DNA from: Rhodosporidiobolus odoratus
Taxonomy: Eukaryota > Basidiomycota > Microbotryomycetes > Sporidiobolales > Sporidiobolaceae
DNA length: 64,000 bases
Direction of reading: 5' to 3'
Assembly (NCBI GenBank): GCA_034387635.1
Contig: JAOANU010000010.1
Coordinates: forward strand, 496,001 to 560,000
Part shown: in pieces, positions 9,613 to 21,380 of the stretch
Layout of the letters: the number at the start of each line of letters is the position of its first letter
Position numbering within the stretch: the stretch's first letter is position 1
Notes under the pieces: generated by a model
Told to the model about the DNA's origin: nothing
What the model saw: only the letters and a program-made list of their open reading frames with translations
Database searches by the model: none
Program-made: the position numbers and the translations under genes

Positions 9613-11369
9613 GCGGAATAAAGTCAGGTAGTGAGGGCATGTGTGAGCGAGTCCTGCATGCCACAGTGGAGGCAGTGGTCACCAGGACCAAGCTGCATGG
9701 TATTTTGACACCGGCAGGTGGTAGTCAAACCGTCGAGGAGGCGCCAATGAGTGTCAGCCTCGGGAGGAGTGGCAGGCAAGTGGCAAATCCAGTGCCACAG
9801 TCCCTCCAGCTCAGTGGAGGTGAGCGGGGAAGGGATGAGTGACTTGAGACGGTGGTGGAGTGGCGCTGAGGGGAGAAGTGTGACCAGCGCATGACGAGCA
9901 TCTCCGGTAGAGAAGGAAGGAGCAAGGCTGAGGAAGGAAAAGGAGGTGGATGGCCAATGGAGAGGCAGAGGAAGAGGGAGATGTACAACAGCTACAAAGG
10001 CACAAGCAAACAGAAGGAAGGAAGGGGAGACCAATGACAGGGAAAGCCAATCATGACAAGCGCAACGAAGACCACCGGTAGAAGAGGGGTGTAAGGAGCA
10101 GGAGGCTGAAGGGTATAGGTGTAAGGAGCAAGCTGGAAAAACAGTGCATGTTGGAAGTGTAGAGAGGAGAATGAGTTGAGGTTTCTGAGGGATGAAAAAT
10201 CTGAAAAGAGTGATGGAGGTAGGTTGAGGAGATGGGCAGGAGACAGGAGAGGGAGATGAACAGTTGGCCGGTGCTTCCTTGCTGTAGTAACAACCGCTGA
10301 CCAGAGCGAGTGCAAGGTGGACATGTTGGATGAGCAGAGAATTGACCAGAGGGTGTGAGAGTGCGCCAATGTGGGGGAAGTGAGGGAAGGAGCCACTGAG
10401 GTGGGAATGCCGAGGCGGTGGCAGAAAGAGGATAGGGCAAGGTTGTGCCAGAGTGAGTCGGTAGAGGTTAAGGAGTATGGAGAGAAAGCAAAACGTGTTG
10501 GCCCCGTCAAAGCCGTGTGGTTTCAGGAGTCCAAGGCTACCCTTCGAGACTGGAAGGAGGACGAACTCCTTCTTCACAACACCTTTGCAATGGGGCTGGT
10601 CCTTGGTGCCACCCCATACAGAGGAGAGTAACGCATGCTCAAGGCCCCGAAGGAAAGCCCACGGGGCGGGGTGGAAGGAGAGCGGGTGGAGAGAAAGGAA
10701 AAAAATGTGCGTGTTGCCGTAGATTCCTTGTGTTTGCAGGGAGGAGTCGATGCCGATGGCCTGGGAGAGACGGTGTTGGACACGAGAGAGGAGAGACGCA
10801 TAGACAGCATCAGGAGGAGAAGAGGCGGAAAGAGGGAAACCAGCCCAGGTCGCAAAGCCTTTTATGCCTGCTGGGGCCAGCGACGTTTACCAGTGAGGGA
10901 GGCCGCGGAACCAGCAAGCGATGATAGCTTGCTAGAGCAGGGAGATAGCGAGAGCAAGGTAACAGCGATGGAACCCTTGCTGCTGATGCTAAAAAGAAAA
11001 GAAGAAGAAGAATAATCCTGCTACAAGTCCCGACTCATCACTCAACATCACGCAACATTCTGCCTTGCTACTGGACCAACTTGAGGAGGTCGCGAGGCAA
11101 GGGGTTGAGTCTGTAGAGTGATTCAAGACAGTATAGGAATATAAAAGTAAAAGTGTAAGATCCACCGATGTCGAACCGGAAGTGGTGAGACCAGGGATCT
11201 GACGGGCAGAGGAGTTGGGCGCGGAAGGAGATATAGGAGTGACGGGGACCGAGAACAGTGAACTGAGTCTAGTTCTCAGCAGTAACTACTAGTAGGGAGG
11301 GGAGCGCTAAAAGTAAAAAGAAGACAATGAAAGCGAGAAGGGAACTACGAGGTTGAGTCAACAATCTAC
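9613..11369 (-). mobile_element. LINE A relic, 3' part and 5' leader
   Basis: On the minus strand, 10860-9624 carries the C-terminal part of a non-LTR retrotransposon ORF2 in several frames. The piece LLSSVWGGTKDQPHCKGVV followed by KGSLGLLKPHGFDG matches the region after the RT domain. PLTSTELEGLWHWICHLP and the zinc-ribbon-like HCLHCGMQDSLTHAL are its C-terminal end. From about 11160 to 11369 the sequence instead resembles the 5' leader of LINE B (20880-21050), so the middle of the element is deleted. Its leader continues after the copia insertion at 17062. Confidence 0.6.
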
Positions 11370-11615
11370 TGTTAGTCAGGAGGGGTGTTGATTGCGACGA
11401 GGAAGAGAGATGGAAGTTGAGGGGAGGTAGAAGAAGGAGGGAGGGGACTTAGAGCCGGCGGGCAGAGAGACTGAGCCGGTTCTCAAGGCTCACAACGATC
11501 TCTCTGCTCGCTAGGTCCGTAGTACTCTCTTACTAGCTTCTCTTGTCTGGAATAAAAAGGCTCACAACGATCTCTCTGCTCGCTAGACGCTTCTCTCGAG
11601 GGAGAAGCTTATTGA
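11370..11615 (+). repeat. 5' LTR of copia element
   Basis: It begins TGTTAGTCAGGAGGGG and ends AAGCTTATTGA. It holds two copies of GGCTCACAACGATCTCTCTG about 60 bp apart and an AATAAAAAG signal. It matches 16810-17061 with a few substitutions and small length differences. The boundaries are fixed by the flanking TCTAC duplication and the adjoining primer site. Confidence 0.92.
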
Positions 11616-11625
11616 TGGTAGCACC
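11616..11625 (+). other. Primer binding site for initiator tRNA-Met
   Basis: TGGTAGCACC directly follows the 5' LTR. It resembles the primer site of yeast Ty1 (TGGTAGCGCC), which pairs with the 3' end of initiator tRNA-Met. Confidence 0.8.
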
Positions 11626-11812
11626 TTTTGGTCGTCGATCCAAAGCCTTCACCGCCAGTCAGTCCGCACTCCGAGGAGCAGCAGAGACAGCTGAGCAGCC
11701 AGACCCCGCTGAAATCCCACTCCCTCCTTCCCCGGCCATCTCGTCTCCCGAATCCGATCACCTCGACACTCTCCCCGACTCGATCTCATCTCCCGCTGCA
11801 TCTACCCCCAGA

Positions 11813-12547
11813 ATGAGCGCCTCCTCCTCGTCATCCCTTGCTAAAGACACTCTTGAATCCTACGGAGAGCTCACCGCCGCCACTTGGCAAGAGTGGAAGG
11901 TTTACCTCCCTAAGGCTCTTGCGGCCGTCGCCCGCGAACCTGCCGCCAACTTCTATCTCAACGGCATACTCAAAAAGCCGGCCTACTTGCTCGACACTGT
12001 CGCCACCGTCCTTGCCAACGCCGAGAAGCGCAGTGAGTTTGAAAAATGGGTTTCACTTGCCGACTCTCTCAAGCTCCTCGTCGTCAACTACGGCGGGACC
12101 GACGCTAAGGCGAGGGTACAAGGGTTTGAGACGGAGCTTGGCAACGCTAAGGGTTTGTGGGACAAGCTGGAGAGCTGGTACGGGACGACAGGGACGGGCA
12201 TCAAGAAGGTAGCCATTGTCTCGAAGCTGTGGCACGAAAGGTGGGATGAGGTAGAATTGCCCGCTCTTTTCTTTGCTCGTTACACCACCCTCAGTGATCG
12301 CCTCAACATTGCGTACAAGGCCGACGCCCTCCTCGCAGACGACCAATCTAATTCCTCCGTCATCGCCGCTCGAAACGCCTCCCTCAACAACTTCCTCCTG
12401 CGCGACATGATCATGGCTTTCCTCTCTTCCTCATACGCCGACACCCTCGCGCCTAACTGGACCAACAAGACCACCCTCGACGAGGTCAAGAACCGGCGTT
12501 CAGAACCTTTGGGCAACACGTACAACGAGGGAGGAGATTGCCGGTGA
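11813..12547 (+). pseudogene. copia gag
   Basis: The frame begins at ATG 11813 (an in-frame ATG at 11615 overlaps the primer site). It encodes a gag-like N-terminal region with SYGELTAATWQEWKVYLPKA and a long helical part. The frame closes at 12547 shortly before the zinc knuckle, which is in another frame, so gag and pol, normally joined in copia elements, are separated by a frameshift near 12520-12540. Confidence 0.75.
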
Positions 12548-15500
12548 AGAAGCACGCAGGGTTGGGAGGACCGTGTCGACGGTGCAGAAGGGGAGACAGG
12601 ACAGCGGGTATCAAGGAAAAGGGAGGAAGGGTACAAAGAGTAACGGGCAGCCTCGCCTCGCGGCGGATAGGTACACCGGATGGGAGAAATGGCGAGGCGG
12701 AACGTTTGTCGACGCGAACGAGGTGACGCGCTTCAAGATCCCTCCCGGGACTTGCTTTGCCTGCTTCAAGGACGGGCATTGCCGCGTCGACTGCGGAATC
12801 AAGGACAACAAGAATGCCACCGCCCACTCCCATGCCAACGAGCTCAAGAGGAACGGCATCATGGTGCCGCTCGAGGATGCCAATGCGCTACTGGTCGCCG
12901 ATCTCGAGGGACCTGACCGTGCCACTCTCGCCGCTCTCGTTGCCCACCTCGCAGCATACCCTCTCAATGACTCTCCTGCCGTACTCCCCGCACCTCCCTC
13001 GTCTACTCCTCATACATCCCTATCAGTCATAGACAAGGAGGTCGAGACTAGCCCCCGCCCTTTTCGCGTAACCAACTTCCCCGAAACCGACTCCGCTCCC
13101 GCCGTGGACCTTTTCTTCGCTCACTCAGCCACCTCTCACGTTCCTCGCCCCTCCAAATACATCCTAGATTCCGGCGCCACTCGTCACTTCACTACCCGTC
13201 GCGACCACCTCCACGACTACACCCCCTACAACGCACCCCGCAGCATCAGTGGCGCCTTCGGCAGCGCTGGTGTCGCTCTCGGCAAAGGTAGCCTCCGTTT
13301 CAACTTCCCGGCCGGCCACATCATCCTCGCCAACGTCATGCTCGTACCAAACCTCGGCGTCAATCTAATCTCGATGACCCGCCTCATGATGGCCGGTATG
13401 CAGTCTCTCAACAACCGCACAACCCTCACCCTCCTCGATGAAAGCCGCCGTCTCGTCGCTCGGCTTCCGGTAGGAGTGTCAATCACGACTGAGGCAAGTC
13501 GGGTGGTTCCCTCTCCGCTCCTCCCTCTACCCTCCTCTGTCCCCAACCTTCCCAAAGCGACCTCTCCGGCCGTCTTCCCCGCTACCCTGAGCAGTACTGA
13601 CGCTAGCGTCTGGCACTCGCATACAGGGCATCTCAGCGGGGAGCGGTTAGGGAAGCTAGCAGCGGGAGGGGGAAAGGGCGTAGAGATAGATGGTTGGAAA
13701 AAGGGGCTTTTGTTCTCGTCATGCGAAGCCTGCGCTGCGGGGAAGATCACTCGAACTGCGGTTGCAAAGAGGAGCGAGGCTGCTACGAGGCGGGTGGAGA
13801 GACTGGTGGCAGACGTATGGGGCCCGTTGCCGATCACTGGCGCGGACGGATCGAGGTATATTGTCGGGATGGTGGACAGTGCGAGCCAGTACATGTGGGT
13901 GAAAGGGACTAAGGCTACGAGCGAAGTGGGGATAGTTGTGGAAGGGTGGATAAAGGAGCGGGAGCGGGAGACAGGTGAAAAAGTGGTGGTCTTCCAGTCG
14001 GATCATGGAGGGGAATTCGTTGGCGGACCTCTGCCGGGCTTTCTTTGCACGCAGGGGATCAAGCACTTCAAGACAGTTCCCCACGTGCACGGTCAGAACG
14101 GGCTGATCAAACGGCAGTGGCGCGCTTTATTCGAAACAGTACGCTGCTGGCTCTACGAAGCCGGTGTCCCCACCTCCTGCTGGATCCATGCCCTCTACAG
14201 CGCCACTCACGTTCGTAACCTTTCCCCCACCGTCTCACTCCCCTCTTCCATCTCACCCTCCCACGCCTACAACGGTTCCGTACCCGACCTCTCTCACCTT
14301 TGCGCTTGGGGTTGCGTTGCTCACCTATACGTCGACGGCCCGAAACGCGGCCGAAAAATAGAACCGAGGAGCGTGCGTGGCAGGCCTGTGGGGTATGTCG
14401 ACGGGATAAAAGGGTGGAAGTTTTGGGTACCGGAGTGGAAAAGGATGGTTATGGGTTGGTCGGTGCGTTGGTTTGAAAAGGAGTATGGCAAGGTACGGAC
14501 GGCTGAGGTTGATGCAGGGATTGAGAAATGGTTTGAGGAGATGCTGGAGAAGGCGGATGAGGTCGACGAAGGGAGAAGGTTGCCGGAGGAGGGGAAGGTA
14601 AAACCACCGTCTGTCCCCAAAGACGATTCTTTTCCGCCACCCTTCTCCCCTACTAAGCCTTCTCCCCCTCTTGATCCCCCTCCTCTTGATCCTTCTCCCA
14701 CTCCCCCCCTTCCAACTACCTCGACGTCCCAACAATCCTGCCCTACAGCACCACCCGCAACCACTCTACCTGAGCCCCGTCCTCACTCTGCACCTAAACC
14801 CCCCCATTCAACTGAACCTCGCCGATCTTGCCGTCTAGACCGACTTGCACCTGAAATCAAGGTTCCGCTTGACGGAGCCCCTCCAGATTCTACTCCCCCT
14901 TCCGAGCCTGCCGCTTCCCCCGACCCTCCCCATATCGCTCTATCCACTTTCTCATCCAAACTGGGCCTGTCAAACCCCACCTCCGATTCCGAAACCGATC
15001 AGCAACCTCATTCGTCCCGACTCCCAGCACGCAAAGTCGCCGGGTCTCGTGTTCCTTACCCGAAACCGCGACCCGACCGAGGCGAACTCGCCTTTGCAGT
15101 ACTCGACCCTGACCTCGACTCAGACCCCTTGGCCGTCGAACACCTCACCATTTCCCTCTCTCCCGAAGAAGTCGCCTTTGCAGTCGGGGGCGAGTGGGGC
15201 AATATCGACCACCCAACAATTAAGCAGGCGATGGCAAGGCCGGATTGGGAGAAGTTTAGACTGGCATTGGAGGTCGAGTTGGCGGTCTTGGACGCGATGA
15301 AAACGGTAAAGGGTGGGATGAAAGGAGGACTGATGAACTTGCCAGCAGGTAAGAAGGCAATCCCTCTCAAGTGGGTGTTGGTGATTAAGCGAGACGGTGA
15401 GGGACGCATTATCAAGTATAAGGCGCGGCTTGTCGCTCGAGGCAACCGTCAAATCGATGGGGTGGACTACGACAAAACCCACTCTTCCACAGTCCGTCTA

Positions 15501-16815
15501 ACCACCGTACGCCTAATCTACGCCCTTCTCGCCTGTCACCCAAACTGGCGCCTCCTCCAATTCGACGTCACCTCCGCTTATCTTCACGGCTTACTCGACC
15601 ACGAAATCTATATCCAATAACCTCCCGGATTCGAAGACCCTAATTTTCCTCGACGCGTCCTACGCCTCCAACGCGCGTTATACGGCCTCAAACAGGGTGG
15701 AAGGGAATGGCAAAAGGTGTTTCGGGAGGAGTTGGAAAAGCTGGGGTTCAAGCGCTGTGAAGCAGATCACGGACTTTTTGTGAGGAAACGGAAGGGAAAG
15801 GTGGCATTGGTGCCGACTCACGTTGACGACGGTTTGATGGTGGGTGATGATGATTTAGAAGGGATTTTGGACGATTTGAATGAGGCGTTTGAAGGGAAGG
15901 TTAAGAGGGAGGATGACGGGTTGTTCTTGGGGATGAGGGTTAAGAGGAAAGAAGACGGAGGGGTTGCGATTGATCAGGGGCACTATGCCGCTTCCATCCT
16001 TGAACGCTTCGGCCTCGACAAACTCTACACCGCCTCTACCCCCATCGACTACTCTTCCCCTCTCCCTTCCCCCGCTGCCGAGGACGAGCGTGTCGATGTA
16101 CCGTACCGCGAGTTACTTGGCGCGCTGGTGTGGCTCTCATGCTGCACACGCCCCGATATCGCCTTTGCAGTCTCAGTCGCCTCTTGATACTCCGCGTGTC
16201 CAGCCTATCGACACTGGACGATGTTGAAGCGCATCTGCCGTTACATTTCGGGTACGATCAACCATGGCCTTCTCTACGTTCCCTCGTCCAACAACACACC
16301 TTTCTCTCCCTCTCATCTCTTCGGTTGGAGCAACTCGGATCACACGACCGACAAGGAAACTCGCCGCAGTGTTTCGGGTTTCGTCTTCTGCGTCGGCGAC
16401 GATTACTTCGTCTTCACTGTGATCTCTTGGAACGCGAGGCGGCAGCAATCGGTCGCCATATCCTTGACAGAAGCGGAATATATGGCCTTGTCGGAGGCGG
16501 CTAGGGAGGCAATATGGGAGGGAATTATTGACGGAGATGGGATTCCCTCCCACCGACGCTACCCTCATTCGTGGTGATAACTCAGGGGCACTCCTCCTCG
16601 CGAATCACCCAGCGTTGCACGGCCAAACTAAACATGTCGCCGTACACTACCACTTCACCAGGGAGCGAGTTGAGGAAGGAACGGTTGAGTTGAAGTGGGT
16701 ACCGACGGGGGAGATGGCGGCCGATTTGATGACGAAGGGCTTGGCGCCAGCGAAGCACTGGCTCTTTGCCAGGAAGTGTGGAATGGTCGACTGTCGACGC
16801 AAGGAGGGGTGTTAG
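12548..16815 (+). pseudogene. copia pol: protease, integrase, RT, RNase H (broken)
   Basis: The frame carries a zinc knuckle (CFACFKDGHCRVDC), the aspartic protease motif YILDSGATRHF, an integrase zinc-binding part (H and CEACAAGK), and the integrase core with Asp in VADVWGPL and in FQSDHGGEF. The third catalytic residue, normally Glu in NGVAER-type motifs, is Lys here (NGLIKR). The RT has KARLVARGNRQ and THVDDGL. An in-frame TAA at 15618 interrupts the RT where Gln is usual. A TGA at 16186 stands where Arg is expected. A frameshift near 16525 separates the last part (GDNSGALLLANHP). The RNase H aspartate also looks replaced by Asn (GWSNSDH). Most changes are C-to-T or G-to-A type. Confidence 0.85.
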
Positions 16816-17061
16816 TTAGGAGGGGTGTTGATTGCGACAAAGTCGACGAAAAAGAGAGATGGAAGTTGAGGGGAGGTAGAAGAAGGAGGGGACTTAGAGA
16901 CGGCGGGCGGAGAGACTGAGCCGGTTCTCCAAGGCTCACGCCAATCTCTCTGCTCGCTAGGTCCGTAGTACTCTCTTACTAGCTTCTCTTGTCTGGAATA
17001 AAAAGGCTCACAACGATCTCTCTGCTCGCTAGACGCTTCTCTCGAGGGAGAAGCTTATTTA
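16810..17061 (+). repeat. 3' LTR of copia element
   Basis: It begins TGTTAGTTAGGAGGGG immediately after the polypurine tract and ends AAGCTTATTTA, followed by the target duplication TCTAC. It differs from the 5' LTR by an extra AAAGTCGACGAA-like segment and scattered substitutions. Confidence 0.92.
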
Positions 17062-17260
17062 TCTACTCCATCTCACAATATCCATTCCGAGATGAGAAGG
17101 TCCGGGTGGTCTGCTTCCGCACAAGGAGGGAGATTGTGAGTAAGGAGCAACCTAGGAAAGAACAAACGAGACTTAGCAGCGGAGTCTAAGTCGAGTGGAA
17201 GGAGTGAGTTGTTGGCGAATGCTTACAAAAGGAAGGAGCGGCGGAAGGAGCAAAGGAAAA
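17062..17260 (-). mobile_element. Continuation of LINE A leader after the copia insertion
   Basis: The sequence after the copia element contains GAGACTTAGCAGCGG and GGAAGGAGTGAG, resembling GGGACTTAGCGGCGG and GGAAGGAGTG at the 5' end of LINE B (about 21185-21215). Together with the TCTAC duplication this shows that the copia element landed in a LINE leader. The right limit is approximate. Confidence 0.45.
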
Positions 17261-17288
17261 GGACTTGACGAATGGGGGGTTATGATAG

Positions 17289-17470
17289 CTAGCACCAGCT
17301 AGCAATGCCCACCCAGGCGAAAATCCCGGCCAGCAGATCCGCCCCTGCCTGACTTTCTACAGGTAGGGCCACGGGTTCTTTCGTGATCAGCCAAACATTG
17401 GACGTTGCCTTCCAGTCAATGGCGAATTGCTCGAGCAGCAGAAGGGCGTAAGAGAGGGAAGAGATAGCTA
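17289..17470 (-). pseudogene. LINE B ORF2 C-terminal end
   Basis: An open stretch on the minus strand reads LLLLEQFAIDWKATSNVW and LPVESQAGADLLAGIFAWVG, then stops at 17289-17291. It has the look of a conserved C-terminus but no domain name can be given. It belongs to LINE B by position. Confidence 0.4.
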
Positions 17471-18894
17471 GTCTTGTGTCGATGGCAAAGGCGACAGAGG
17501 TGTTGATAGCAGAACATGTGACAGAAATAGGTGAAGGAAGGGAAAGAGCGATCTTGCGGATGACGGGGGCATTGAGGAAGGGTTGGAAGGAGATGAGTCA
17601 CAAGGCGCAGGAGGGCAGGTCAACTTGTGGTGCGCCGGTGAGGAGAGCGGTACCTTCAGTAAGAAACCTGTTGATGTTGTATTGGTGAAAGACAACGTGG
17701 ACGTTGCCTCGATGGCTCAAACAAAGAGAGACTAAAGGTCCAATAGGGTATCTGGCAGGCAGTCCAATACAGCGTGAGCATAAGGAAAAAAGCCAAGCCA
17801 GGTTCGCGTTCAAATCCTGAGTCCTGTCCTTCAACATTCCCTCATATCATCTCCTCACTTCCTCCTGTGATTCCTCCGCACCATTGCTCGGAAGCGTAAT
17901 GCAACTTGTCACCAAAAGCTGTAGGGGACAGATACCTTACAATTGAGCGCTGTAGAGGCTGTGCGAGTCGTAGAGCGTGCAAAGAAGGCGGAGGAAACGG
18001 GGTGGTGCCTCATGTGCCTCGTCATAGCAGGTAAAGAGCCAGGTATAGGAGACTCAGTCATAGGCCTGGGACTGATTGAGAGATGAGGGCGGGACCCTTG
18101 AAGTCTTCAAGGAAGTGGAGATGTTGTCTGAGGTCGTCGCTTCTTCTTCCGGGAACAGAACCGCCCTGAGAAGGTGGGATGGAGAAGGAAAGTAGCGGCA
18201 AGAGGTGGCAGACAAAGACGCAAGAGAGGAGATGGTAGTCGGTTCTGCAGATTGAGAGGGGCCAATGAGAAGAGAGGGAAGAGACATTGACACCTGATGA
18301 AGGGATTCGATTTCCTTGCACTTCAGTCTCTCTGATTCAAAGTCTATTTCGCTTTGCTCCTTCAGTAGTTCTCACTGATCCACCCTTCTTCTGGGTGTTC
18401 ACCATGACTATTGCTCATACCAAGTTGTGAGGGATGTAGATGGATCAGTCAACTTGAGCTCAGACCTGTAGCAGATTCTGGTTTCTCCTTTGGTTCTTTA
18501 GCGCTCCCCTATCATACTTCTCTAGCTACGGAATTACACCCGGTGCACTATCTACCGTCCGTCGCCCTCGCCCCTCTGCGCTCAGGCAACTCCCTTGGTC
18601 CATCCCGGCAAGAAACCTGTCCTTGTTGTCCGACTCGAAGACGGTGCTTCTTGTACCTGACTTATTCTTGTTGAGGAGTCAGACATGGGTTGTCACTGTG
18701 TCACCAGCGTCAGCATAAGGCTGTATTGTTCCCAGGTGTGTTCCCAGGTGTTGTTGAATTTGTCAGCAAGGTCTGAGGCAAGTGATGTCATGTTCTGCTG
18801 ATAGAACTCGTAAGGCAGTCTGGATGGACCAGGGCTAGAGGAGCATGGGGACGCTCATATTGCCGCTCTGACCTCCTCTACGGTGAATGGTGCG

Positions 18895-19476
18895 TCAAGG
18901 GCTGATGCATGAGCAGGGTTCAACGGCGTGCGAGGTGAGGGCTGGACAAGCGAGACAAGGATGGAAGTTGGGGGAGGAGAGTGCAATGAGGACAAGGCTT
19001 CTGAGGTTGTCGATCAACTTCTGAATGCGGGCAGTTGTTGGATTTGCCAGCAACCATGAGGGATGAATCTGGAGGGGGGGGGGGGGGGGGGGGGGGGGGG
19101 AGAGGGAAGGAAAGAACGGTACTTGCTTGATGTCACTTGCGGGAGCATACAAGTTAGTAACATGTGAACGAGCCTGAGTAAGAGCCAGAAAAAGCGCCAA
19201 AAGACAACCATCTTTGGAAGGGAAGACTTCAAAGTCAAAAGCTTGCATAAGAGGTGGAGAGATGAGAGTAACAAGCTGTTTAGTAGTAAAAGCATAGAAG
19301 GGAAGCGGTGAAAGTGCGTCTGCAAAGGCATAAGCGGGGAGTTTGATTTCTGAGGGAGACAGATGGAGGGGGTAGAGCTGAAGCAAGAGAGGTAAGCAAA
19401 GATAGCAGTGCGCACCTGCGGCCAAGCCAGCGAGCGCTAGTGAGCAAACATCCCAAGCTAGTAGCTTGATATCCAT
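18895..19476 (-). pseudogene. LINE B AP-endonuclease-like fragment
   Basis: The frame begins MDIKLLAWDVCSLALAGLAA, which fits the first strand of exonuclease-endonuclease-phosphatase domains of LINEs (usually LQWNVRGL-like, with Asn). SHVTNLYAPASD matches the conserved ..V.NVYAP strand. The first-strand Asn appears as Asp, and a poly-proline run encoded by a G27 tract (19074-19100 on the plus strand) follows. The domain is decayed. Confidence 0.5.
19074..19100. repeat. Homopolymer of 27 G
   Basis: An uninterrupted G run, C on the LINE coding strand, where it encodes proline. Such long G tracts are rare and unstable. Its exact length may be an assembly artefact. Confidence 0.8.
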
Positions 19477-19740
19477 TCAGGTGTGGGAGGGAGATTGAAG
19501 GGCAGAGGGGTTCTTCTCTTCCTCCTCAGCTTTAGTCATCTCTTTGTTCTGACTCTCACTCAACTGTCCATCTTTGCGCTCCTCCTCAGCCTGAAGGGAG
19601 GGGCGACAACGGGATGAAGGTGGAGCAAATGGAGAGCAAAGTTGGAAAGAGGTAGCGTGGCAAGAGGTGGTGGAGCAAGCCATGTATGGCAAGCGCGAGC
19701 GAAACTGAGTGCTAGAGTGGGGGCATGAGGTGGAAGAGGA

Positions 19741-20328
19741 TCAATCGCGGGTAGGGTCAGCCTCCACACCCTCTTCGCCTGCGAATTCCGGAGCACCTGA
19801 GGAGGGCTTATCCAAAGTTGAAGGGACGGGAGAATGGGCACAAAGGTGTTTCTTGTTGGAGGGGGCAGTACAGCTGGAGGAGACCGTAGGAGGAGGGCGC
19901 TTGACGCAGATTTCAACGTAGCGAGCCTGACACCACTCTGCCTTAGAAGGCGTAAAGTCTTGCACTATGGTGGCGGAAGAGTTGCCATCGTCATTGGAGG
20001 AATTGTCGAATTTGTTGTGGAGAGCTGTGTAGCGTGAGGCAGTGCCAAGTAGCGGGTTGTTGGCATTGAGATGAGGCAGAGCCGGAGGTCGATGCGAGGT
20101 CTTTGCTTTGACCCAGCCAGCGATGCTATGGGGGAGGGCCTTGCACCCAGTAGGGTGATAGCAGGAAGCTGTGGTGTGCCCTGCTTGCCCGCACCAATTG
20201 CAGGGCAAGGACAGGCAGTCCTTCGAGTCATGCCCAGCGAAACGGCAGCGCGGGCAGAAAGTGTCTTCATATGAGTGACGAAGGGGATGGATGACCCTGG
20301 TGATGGTGATGAAGGTCGGAAGGAGCAA
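19741..20328 (-). pseudogene. LINE B ORF1, gag-like with zinc knuckles
   Basis: The protein contains two CCHC-like knuckles: CPRCRFAGHDSKDC and CNWCGQAGHTTASC. They are followed by a Ser/Pro-rich tail. This is typical of the nucleic-acid chaperone ORF1 of Tad/L1-like LINEs. A longer N-terminal part may be read upstream in another frame (to about 20860). The open frame is about 195 codons, shorter than normal. Confidence 0.6.
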
Positions 20329-20718
20329 GGATAGTGTAGACCGGCGTCTGACTCCTTTCCCTCGAGGGAAGGGAAGGCAATGTACACACAGAGTGCACCG
20401 CCAGAGAACGGGACAACTCCAGCCTCTGTCAAAGGTTGTGGTTGTAGTTACAAGTTACAGCAACAACTGCAGCCCCCTTGATCTGCGCTACCACGGCTGC
20501 AGAGGCCGCCAAAAGCGGACCATCTTGAATGTTGAGGTTTTGAAGGTTGACACGGACTTTGACGAGGGATTAAAGGGAGGGAGGTGGGGCGTACTCAATG
20601 AGAGGGAAGGAGCCGTGATGGGTGTATGGGTTGCATAAAGCAGAATTGCAAGCGGCAGCAGAGGAGAAGGCAACGTCAATATGGTAGGTAGAGGGGGGAG
20701 GTACCGCGGTTGGGGATG

Positions 20719-20802
20719 AAGCCTTAGAAGCGGGCGCCGGCAACGCGGGAGACCAGAGTGAAGCCTTAGAAGCGGGCGCCGGCAACGCGGGAGACCAGAG
20801 TG
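20719..20802. repeat. Tandem duplication of 42 bp
   Basis: The unit beginning AAGCCTTAGAAGCGGGCGCC occurs twice, perfectly, at 20719-20760 and 20761-20802, within LINE B. Confidence 0.95.
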
Positions 20803-21380
20803 TGAAGAGGGGATGAGGTGGGGAAGACGACCCCGGAAATGGCCGGGAGGATATTTCAACGACTACCGGTAATCGAGCCGAGAAGACGAGACCGGAGTCC
20901 GGGCGATGGGATGAGAGAGATGGAGGATGTTGTTCGGGTCGAGCGAAGACGGGCGAATGGCCAGAAACAGTGAACTGATCCTGGATTCTCAGAGGACAAC
21001 TGGAGAGGGAAGACTAGCGCTAAAGAACCAGAAGGAGAGCAAGAGGAGTCGAGCTACAAGTTGCCTTTGTTGAATGATGCAGCTACCTGCTATCATCTCC
21101 TCCCAACCTTCTCAACTTTGAGTTTGTATGGAAGCAAGACAAGAAGATTGGTGAAGAACCATTAGTCAAGTAGATGAGAGAACGGGACTTAGCGGCGGTA
21201 GCGGCGCGGAAGGAGTGTTATCCGTACAAACCTGAAACCCTCCGACTTTGTAGTACTCCTGTAAGGCCCCGGTGAGCATCTTCCGGTGCTCTGCGGCGTC
21301 GTTATGTGCGTTTGCCGACGCGGGAGTGGACGGGCCGTGTGGGGCGGCCGCAGCCGCAGGGGGACCAACAAGGGCAAGAG

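Larger units (their letters stand above)
11370..17061 (+). mobile_element. Complete but inactive Ty1/copia retrotransposon
   Basis: The element has two LTRs (11370-11615 and 16810-17061), a primer binding site, gag, and a pol region in the copia order protease, integrase, reverse transcriptase, RNase H. It is flanked by the 5-bp duplication TCTAC (11365-11369 and 17062-17066). The polypurine tract AAGGAGGGG (16801-16809) abuts the 3' LTR. The LTRs differ by base changes, an extra 12 bp in the 3' LTR and a few bp in the 5' LTR, so the insertion is not recent. Stops, frameshifts and changed catalytic residues make it inactive. It sits inside LINE A. Confidence 0.93.
17289..21380 (-). mobile_element. 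LINE B relic, nearly full length
   Basis: Read on the minus strand from 21380 down, this contains a GC-rich leader, ORF1 with zinc knuckles (19741-20328), an AP-endonuclease-like part (18895-19476), and a C-terminal piece ending at a TAG at 17289 (EQFAIDWKATSNVWLITKE, then DLLAGIFAWVGIAS). Between about 18300 and 17500 the frames are broken and no clear RT core (YxDD) was found by eye. It is a decayed, autonomous-type non-LTR element. Limits are approximate because no target duplication was identified. Confidence 0.6.

Noticed and set aside
17781..17830. GGTTCGCGTTCAAATCC, reminiscent of a tRNA T arm
   Set aside because: No acceptor or anticodon stem could be paired around it; it lies in LINE B.
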